Shown here: positions 12,266 through 17,097 of the stretch, in pieces
Numbering within the stretch: position 1 is the stretch's first letter
Layout of the letters: every line of letters starts with the position of its first letter
From: CAYUNT01 sp964446285
GTDB taxonomy: Bacteria; Sumerlaeota; Sumerlaeia; SLMS01; CAYUNT01
Assembly: GCA_964446285.1 (NCBI GenBank)
Contig: CAYUNT010000096.1
Location: 1 to 17,097, forward strand
Direction: 5' to 3'
DNA length: 17,097 bases
Program-made: the position numbers and the translations under genes
Notes under the pieces: model-generated
What the model saw: only the letters and a program-made list of their open reading frames with translations
Database searches by the model: none
What the model was told of the DNA's origin: nothing

Positions 12266-13513
12266 TTATCCAGAAGTCCGCCGGGCCAGGCGGTCGAGCA
12301 AGGCGACTGTCTCGGCGTCCATGCGCTCCGCCGTGAACTCGCGCTCGACGAGATCGCGTCCGCGCGCGGCCATGTCTTTCATTTCTCCGGGATGAGCGAG
12401 CGCCCAGCGCAGGCGCGATTCGAGATCGCGCGCGTCGCCAGTCCGGAAAAGCACGCCGGTCGATTCCGCGCGAACCACCTCGGGATTGCTGCTGGCATCC
12501 GACGCCACCACGGGCAGGCGGGCGGCCAGGGCCTCGAGCAGCGCGAAAGAAAGCCCTTCGGCGTGCGTGGGAAACACAAACAGATCGCAAGCGCGCAAGA
12601 ATCGCGAAACGTCCGCGCGATGGCCCGTCAGAATCGCTCGTTTTCCTTCATCCCGGCCGGCTCCAGACGACATCTCGCGCGCCGCTTTCTCAAGCGCCTC
12701 GCGCATTGGCCCCTCGCCCATCCAAACAAAACAGACGTCGGGAAATTCGCGTGCGATGGGCGCCGCCGCCCGGGCGAGTTCCTCATAGCCTTTCGATTCG
12801 TCGAGGCGCGCCACGGTCAGGAGCAAGCGGGAGGACTCCGCGACGCCCAATTCGCGGCGCAACGCGGCGCGTTCGCTGGCGGCGAGGCGGTCTTGCGGCG
12901 CGCCTTCTCCGGACTGCTTATCCGGTTTCGTCATCGGGATTCCGTTGTAGATGCAAGTGATTTCCGCGGGCGGAATCCGGAATGCCCCGGCGAGAAGGCG
13001 GGCGTTGTGGCGCGAGATGGCCACCCATTGCTGTGGTCCGCGCCGCCGGGCGTTTGCGCACAAAGCCGTGCGCCAGCGCGGGAATTTATACCCCTCGCCA
13101 AACCATTGGAAAACAACGGTCGTGGGGATTTGCATCCTGGCGCAAGCGAGAATCGCACCCAATCCCTGGTTGGGGCTGGGAAGCGTGATATGGACCACGC
13201 CCGGGCGCAATTCGCGCAAGAGGCGGCGAGTTCGCAGGAAGTCCGCCCCCCACCGAATCGCAAGCGCGGCGCGCCCTTCGCGTCCGCTGATTGGGCGGAA
13301 ATCGAGCGGATGCGCCTTTGCGCCAAATTCCGCGAAGGCCGCCTCGAGCGAGCGCGTGGCCTCCACAAAGGGAAATGCCCCATGCACCTCGAACCGCCCG
13401 GCGGCGGCACAGGCGCGCGCAATCCGCAGGGCATATTCCGCCGCGCCGCCGTGGACAATCGAGGGAATCACAAATAACGCGCGGCGACGGGAATCGGAAG
13501 ATGAAGGAGGCAT
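12266..13513 (-). CDS. GT4 glycosyltransferase
   Basis: The 415-residue product is a full-length GT-B retaining glycosyltransferase. The N-terminal nucleotide-sugar loop reads IVHGGAAEYALR (19-30). The C-terminal domain has YNGIPM (189-194), LLTVARLDESKGYEEL (231-246), VWMGEGPM (263-270), and an intact EX7E pair, Glu319 and Glu327, in AEGLSFALLEALAARLPVVASD. It probably transfers a hexose to a lipid- or polysaccharide-linked acceptor at the inner membrane. ATG 13513 is taken as start because the fold begins at RRALFVIPSIV; no clear ribosome-binding site is visible. It is separated from the other two glycosyltransferases by the oppositely oriented secreted-protein gene. Confidence 0.9.
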   Translation of the reverse strand: MPPSSSDSRRRALFVIPSIVHGGAAEYALRIARACAAAGRFEVHGAFPFVEATRSLEAAFAEFGAKAHPLDFRPISGREGRAALAIRWGADFLRTRRLLRELRPGVVHITLPSPNQGLGAILACARMQIPTTVVFQWFGEGYKFPRWRTALCANARRRGPQQWVAISRHNARLLAGAFRIPPAEITCIYNGIPMTKPDKQSGEGAPQDRLAASERAALRRELGVAESSRLLLTVARLDESKGYEELARAAAPIAREFPDVCFVWMGEGPMREALEKAAREMSSGAGRDEGKRAILTGHRADVSRFLRACDLFVFPTHAEGLSFALLEALAARLPVVASDASSNPEVVRAESTGVLFRTGDARDLESRLRWALAHPGEMKDMAARGRDLVEREFTAERMDAETVALLDRLARRTSG

Positions 13514-13562
13514 AAAAGGGCGGAATCGGACGGTTGCGGATTTTTGCGGCCCTGGAGGAATA

Positions 13563-13644
13563 GACAGGATTCACAAGATGAAAAGGAAAAAACAACCGGC
13601 CAGTGTTATTTTCTTCTTGTCTTGTCCATCTTGTTCATCCTGTC
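13563..13644. repeat. GACAGGATTCACAAGATGA palindromic repeat, copy 2
   Basis: The left arm GACAGGATTCACAAGATGA (13563-13581) pairs with CCATCTTGTTCATCCTGTC (13626-13644) at about 16 of 19 positions. The left arm is identical to copy 1 at 6747 and in the same orientation, while the right arms and loops differ. It fills the 142-bp gap between AzoR (stop at 13656) and the glycosyltransferase, both on the minus strand. Confidence 0.85.
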
Positions 13645-13655
13645 CAATCTTTATT

Positions 13656-14414
13656 TCAGAAGGTTTCGGCGAGTGTTTCGAGGCGGCGGCGCGCCAGTTG
13701 GAGCGATTCCGCGGCTTCGGCGCTTTGCGGATTCGCCGTTCCTTCGGCCCAGACGGCCTCGATCGTTTCGACGCCGAGGAACGGAAACAGCGCACGGCAA
13801 TACGACTCGAGGAATTCGTGCGCCCGCAGGGGCGATTGCGCGCCGTAGCAGCCGCCGCGGCTGCCGATCAGCAGGAGTTTCTTGCCTGGATGCAACGGGC
13901 GCGGACCGGCCTCAGTGAACTCGAACGTCTTGCCCGGGCGGACAATCAGATCGATCCATGCCTTGAGAATGGCCGGGGGGCCGAAATTCCACATCGGCGC
14001 TGTGATGACAATGCGTTCTGCGCGCACAAAAAGCCCCGAAAATCGGTCGCTGGCCAGCAACGCCCACGAAGGCCCGCGCGGCGGTTCGCCTCCGCCCCAG
14101 AGCGCTTGCGCGGATGCCGGAACGATGCCAGCCGCATTTTCTCCCTTGCCGTCTTCGGCGGATTCCTTTTTCTCCGCGTCCGTTCCCGGCGCAGGCTCCT
14201 TTTGCGGCGCGTCTTTTTGCGCCGAAGGGGGCGTCAGCAGCGAGGCAGTCACCGCGTCGAGATACGGAACGTCCTCGCGGTGGAGGTCAACATTCACCAG
14301 CGTTTCGGCGGGATGAAATGCCTGGCGCCGCTGGAAAAACTCCGCCGCGAGCGTTCGCGAGACGGACATCTCCGCAGGCTTCGGATTGGCAAGGATGTGA
14401 AGCAATACAGCCAC
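13656..14414 (-). CDS. azoR: FMN-dependent NADH-azoreductase family flavoprotein with insertion
   Basis: AzoR enzymes are cytosolic homodimeric FMN proteins that reduce quinones and azo compounds with NAD(P)H. Diagnostic segments of the flavodoxin-like fold are ITAPMWNFGPPAILKAWIDL (137-156), RPGKTFEFTEAGPRPL (159-174) and IGSRGGCYGAQSP (183-195). The 252-residue length is about 50 above the usual 200. The excess is a charged low-complexity stretch at about 62-112 (from PPSAQKDAPQKEPAPG through DAEKKESAEDGKGENAA), between the second strand region and the FMN-binding segment. The GTG start at 14414 has GAGG about 9 bp upstream and gives a typical beta1 (VAVLLHILANPKP as DNA reads). It may form an operon with the glycosyltransferase downstream on the same strand, but the palindrome between them argues for separation. 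Confidence 0.88.
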   Translation of the reverse strand: MAVLLHILANPKPAEMSVSRTLAAEFFQRRQAFHPAETLVNVDLHREDVPYLDAVTASLLTPPSAQKDAPQKEPAPGTDAEKKESAEDGKGENAAGIVPASAQALWGGGEPPRGPSWALLASDRFSGLFVRAERIVITAPMWNFGPPAILKAWIDLIVRPGKTFEFTEAGPRPLHPGKKLLLIGSRGGCYGAQSPLRAHEFLESYCRALFPFLGVETIEAVWAEGTANPQSAEAAESLQLARRRLETLAETF

Positions 14415-14684
14415 GGCAAAGGCCTCGCGGGAATGCAGCGGATGGAGACTTGCGTTCGGGCCGCGGCGCGGATTGGGGTGCGAAGAAACGCATCCGCCGC
14501 CGTAACGACCGGAAAGCTTCTACCTATTTGGCGATGCATTGACAAGCAAACAAGCTTTGCCTGTTGCTCGTGCTGGAATCAGGCGCTTGCATCCCGGCAT
14601 TTCGCGGCCCGCCGAGGGCGCATCCCGCCCGCGGCGCAGGAGATCTTGAAAGCGGCAGCAATCCGAGAAGGAGTCGCCGTATCT

Positions 14685-14725
14685 GTGGCAGACACTCGGG
14701 CCTGGAGGCCCGCGCCACTTGCCAC
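14685..14725. repeat. two-tier hairpin of the GGGCC...GGCCC type
   Basis: Outer arms GTGGCA (14685-14690) and TGCCAC (14720-14725) enclose the perfect hairpin CGGGCC-TGGA-GGCCCG (14697-14712). It resembles the inner GGGC/GCCC hairpins of the 9741-9842 element, including a neighbouring GCCAC, so it is probably a related repeat. Confidence 0.55.
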
Positions 14726-14789
14726 ATCCAGGAGTTCCAGCTCTTCCTGCCCGCGCCATCCACTGAATGCTTGATTTGGCATTTGGAAT

Positions 14790-14807
14790 CGGTTCAGAGT
14801 TGAACCG
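14790..14807. repeat. perfect hairpin CGGTTCA-GAGT-TGAACCG
   Basis: A 7-bp perfect stem with a 4-base loop lies about 100 bp upstream of the right-edge gene. It may be a regulatory dyad or a repeat remnant; the sequence does not decide. Confidence 0.4.
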
Positions 14808-14905
14808 GCGGAGTTGCATGGATTGGTTGCCTGGCGTGAGCGCGGTTCCTGCCAGGATTCCTTTCCTGCTTCGCCGCGGGCGTGCCTTAATTTTATCCTC
14901 CCCGA

Positions 14906-17097
14906 ATGAAAGGCGTCGAAAACGTGTTCCCCACCGCGGTGCTCGGCCCGTATGAATTGCGCATCGAGTCCGGCAGGGTTCTCGTCTTTCATCACGTCCT
15001 TCTCAAGGACGTCCCGCTGGCCGAACTCTCCATGGCGCTTGTTACCCGCGAACATGGCACGGAATCCTTTGTGCCGGTTCGTTTCGATCTTGAAGACAAT
15101 GCCTTCAACCTTCAGGCTCATGTTCGCGACCTGATCACGCTCGATTTGTTTATCGAAGAAAACGAAGCGCTCCACGGTCTTTCCGCCCGCGCGCGCCTTG
15201 TCAATCCCGCGGAGGACATGGCCTGCCGACTCCTCATTGGACTTCGAAACATCAAGGGCGATTCCCCGCGATGGATGATTCCGGGCATTTTTTACAAAAA
15301 CAACCGTCCGCCCGGATGCTTGCGCATCTTTCCCACTTTCGATCCGGGTAAAAAAGACCCGGACAAAATGATTTCGCCCTCGTGGAGTTTCCGCGCTGAC
15401 CGCGCTGCCACGCCCGCCGTTTTCGCCTGGACGTCGAGCCTGGGCGCATGGGTGCTGACCGAGGAGCGGGTGGGCGCAACGGACGACAACCGCCAAGGCG
15501 TCGGCATGACCGGCATGTATTTCCACGGTGGCGGCGCGCTCGCGGAAATCGGCGTCATGCTCCCTTATGTCGAAGAGCCTGTGAAATACTCTTATTGCCA
15601 TCCCGAGCGCACGGCGCCCGAGGAAACATGGATGTGGATCGAACGCGGATTCACAGTCGAATGGAGCTTGTTTTTCGGCCTTCAGCCGCATGACTTGCAT
15701 TCCTACGCGCCGATCCTGCGTGCCAACGCCGGGCGCACCGCCCCTTCCAATCCCCTGCGCCCCTGGCTTTTGCCCGAGGAGGCCGAAACCCTGGCCGCCG
15801 AAGGCCTTATGGCATGGCACGCCAGCGCCGAAAAAGGCGTCCTCTACGAAACCGCCAGTTTCGACAAGTATTTCGGCACGATGGGATCGCACGTCCACCG
15901 CGCCAACATGCACTCAGGCTGGCTGAGCGGCACTCTGCCCGCTTACGCGCTTCTCCTCCACGGCCACGACCGGCGCGATGAGGGCGCCCAGAACCTTGCG
16001 CGCGCTATTCTCGATCACGTCAGCGAAGGCATCTGCCCTCTTGGCTGTTTCTGGCCCGAGTGGACGGAAGAAGCCGGTTGGAGCACGGGATGGAATCCAC
16101 GCGACAACTGGATTCAATCGCGCACGATTGCCGAAGCCACTCTGTTCATGGTCCGCGCCCTTCGCCTAGACATGCATTGCGGAATGTCGCATCCTCGATG
16201 GTTTGATGCTGTTCGCTCCAATCTCGAATTTGCCATTTCCCGCCAGCGCGAGGACGGCAATTTCGGCACGTGTTACGACATTGAATCGGGCGGCGTTGCC
16301 GAGGAGAAAGGATGCGCGGGAATGCTTTGGATCGCCGCGCTGGCCGCGGGAGGCGCGCTGCTTTACGATCCGCGCCACCGCGATGCCGCCGCACGAGCGG
16401 GCGCTTACTACGCGCGGTTCATTGAAGACGAGTTCCTTTACGGCTCGCCCGAGGACCAGTTCCTTACACCGACCTCCGAAGACGGCTTCTGCGCGCTTAT
16501 CTCCTACTTGCTGCTTTATGAATTCGACCGCAATCCCAAATGGCTCGATCTTGCGCGGCGCGCCGCCGACTGGGCGCTCACCTTCCGATTTTCTTATAAT
16601 GTCGTTTTTCCCAAAACCACGCTTCTCGGGATGTATGACTTCCGCACGCGCGGCACAGACCTTTCTTCGCCTGCCAATCAGTGCCTTCACTCTTGGGGGC
16701 TGGCGGCGTATCCGGAATTGGTCAAATTGTCCGCGCTGACAGGCGACCCGTATTATCGCGAACAGGCGGAGAATCAGCGCATCGCCTGCTTGCAGATGAT
16801 CGCCCGCGAGGATGGCGATTTTGGAGCGCGGCGCGGCATGATTCCCGATCAAATTTATCAAACCGACTGGTGGCAGCCCAAGGGCCGCGTTCTCGAACTT
16901 TCTCACGCATGGACCGCCGGGGTGGTGCTCTATTCCAATCTCGCCATGCGCTATACGTCGATCGCCTCCCTGACGCCGCCGCAGGTCCAAAGGCCAGCCC
17001 CTCCCTACTCTGCGTATGCGGCGCCTGGCGCGGCGGCACCCTCCTCCCCAGTCCCCGCCCCCGCCCCGACAGCTTCGAGGCTCGCCACGCCGCCTGT
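14906..17097 (+). CDS. putative (alpha/alpha)6-barrel carbohydrate-active enzyme, truncated by window edge
   Basis: The frame is open for 730 codons to the last base, and codon use is as in neighbouring genes. An in-frame TAA at 14888 makes ATG 14906 the first possible start. I cannot name the family. Residues about 1-270 look like a beta-rich domain. Residues about 330-690 show repeated amphipathic helices with aromatic and acidic loops: MHSGWLSGTLPAYALLLHG (335-353), CFWPEWTEEAGWSTGWNPRD (381-400), REDGNFGTCYD (448-458), EEKGCAGMLWIAALAAGGAL (466-485), SEDGFCALISYLLLYEFDR (524-542), REDGDFGARRG (634-644). This suggests a six-hairpin glycosidase fold. After residue 690 a Pro/Ala-rich linker begins (PAPPYSAYAAPGAAAP), so another domain may follow. 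No signal peptide is visible from this start and no ribosome-binding site precedes it. The substrate is unknown. Confidence 0.8.
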   Translation, partial: MKGVENVFPTAVLGPYELRIESGRVLVFHHVLLKDVPLAELSMALVTREHGTESFVPVRFDLEDNAFNLQAHVRDLITLDLFIEENEALHGLSARARLVNPAEDMACRLLIGLRNIKGDSPRWMIPGIFYKNNRPPGCLRIFPTFDPGKKDPDKMISPSWSFRADRAATPAVFAWTSSLGAWVLTEERVGATDDNRQGVGMTGMYFHGGGALAEIGVMLPYVEEPVKYSYCHPERTAPEETWMWIERGFTVEWSLFFGLQPHDLHSYAPILRANAGRTAPSNPLRPWLLPEEAETLAAEGLMAWHASAEKGVLYETASFDKYFGTMGSHVHRANMHSGWLSGTLPAYALLLHGHDRRDEGAQNLARAILDHVSEGICPLGCFWPEWTEEAGWSTGWNPRDNWIQSRTIAEATLFMVRALRLDMHCGMSHPRWFDAVRSNLEFAISRQREDGNFGTCYDIESGGVAEEKGCAGMLWIAALAAGGALLYDPRHRDAAARAGAYYARFIEDEFLYGSPEDQFLTPTSEDGFCALISYLLLYEFDRNPKWLDLARRAADWALTFRFSYNVVFPKTTLLGMYDFRTRGTDLSSPANQCLHSWGLAAYPELVKLSALTGDPYYREQAENQRIACLQMIAREDGDFGARRGMIPDQIYQTDWWQPKGRVLELSHAWTAGVVLYSNLAMRYTSIASLTPPQVQRPAPPYSAYAAPGAAAPSSPVPAPAPTASRLATPP

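Larger units (their letters stand above)
14415..14905. other. 491-bp divergent spacer
   Basis: It lies between azoR and the right-edge gene. No gene is supported. It contains the hairpins at 14685-14725 and 14790-14807. TTGACA at 14539-14544 has no fitting -10 hexamer. An AT-rich patch at 14887-14896 just before the ATG at 14906 may be promoter, but no clear ribosome-binding site is present. Confidence 0.55.

Noticed and set aside
14539..14567. Consensus -35 box TTGACA as a promoter for the right-edge gene
   Set aside because: No acceptable -10 hexamer lies 16-18 bp downstream, and it is over 330 bp from the start codon.
12194..14774. Long plus-strand open frames opposite the glycosyltransferase and AzoR
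   Set aside because: They are Arg/Ala-rich shadow frames of two well-supported minus-strand genes and run through a palindromic repeat.
14579..15913. 444-codon minus-strand open frame opposite the right-edge gene
   Set aside because: The plus strand holds the continuous 730-codon frame with enzyme-like sequence; the minus frame also spans hairpin repeats and has no recognisable motifs.

Overview
The window looks like bacterial chromosome from a GC-rich, probably uncultivated lineage. Genes are densely packed, signal peptides and Shine-Dalgarno sites are bacterial, and intergenic DNA is full of short palindromic repeat families. Such repeats, with motifs like ACCGCAGAGACGCAGAGG, GACAGGATTCACAAGATG and GCACGAAGACAC, are remembered mainly from Planctomycetota/Verrucomicrobiota relatives and candidate phyla such as Sumerlaeota and Hydrogenedentota. 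That placement is an inference from memory and is weak. No rRNA, tRNA, CRISPR array or intact transposase was seen.

Layout from left to right: mtnA (methionine salvage, minus) at 132-1298; a 520-bp repeat-rich spacer containing a MITE-like element; a secreted phosphodiester glycosidase with a C-terminal SH3-like domain (plus, 1819-3372); a convergent PaaI-type hotdog thioesterase (minus, 3440-3898); a divergent spacer with stacked dyads; a proline-rich envelope protein with a C-terminal membrane bundle (plus, 4233-5339). Next comes a minus-strand surface-sugar block: a GT4 glycosyltransferase (7943-9619), a second one overlapping it by ATGA (6846-7946), and a DegT/DnrJ/EryC1 aminotransferase (5423-6718). 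After these lie a large secreted protein with carboxypeptidase-regulatory-like repeats and dockerin-like calcium loops (plus, 10053-12158), a third GT4 enzyme (minus, 12266-13513), an AzoR-type flavoprotein (minus, 13656-14414), and a 730-codon open gene running off the right edge (plus, from 14906) that resembles an (alpha/alpha)6-barrel carbohydrate-active enzyme.

The functional theme is extracellular and surface carbohydrate: three sugar transferases, a PLP sugar aminotransferase, and secreted or surface proteins that cleave, bind or scaffold glycans. mtnA, the thioesterase and the azoreductase are housekeeping genes between them.

The most unusual signal is the repeats. At least eight palindromic or tandem elements occupy spacers and gene ends, and some have become protein-coding. 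A hairpin repeat of about 150 bp sits in frame inside the aminotransferase and adds about 50 residues. A relative of the same repeat forms the last about 33 residues of a glycosyltransferase while keeping the ATGA overlap with the next gene. A 9-bp tandem repeat adds a Gly/Ser linker to MtnA. AzoR carries a similar low-complexity insert. Two elements share a three-way-junction design (outer stem plus two internal hairpins); one of these lies inside a MITE-like unit with an apparent 9-10 bp target duplication.
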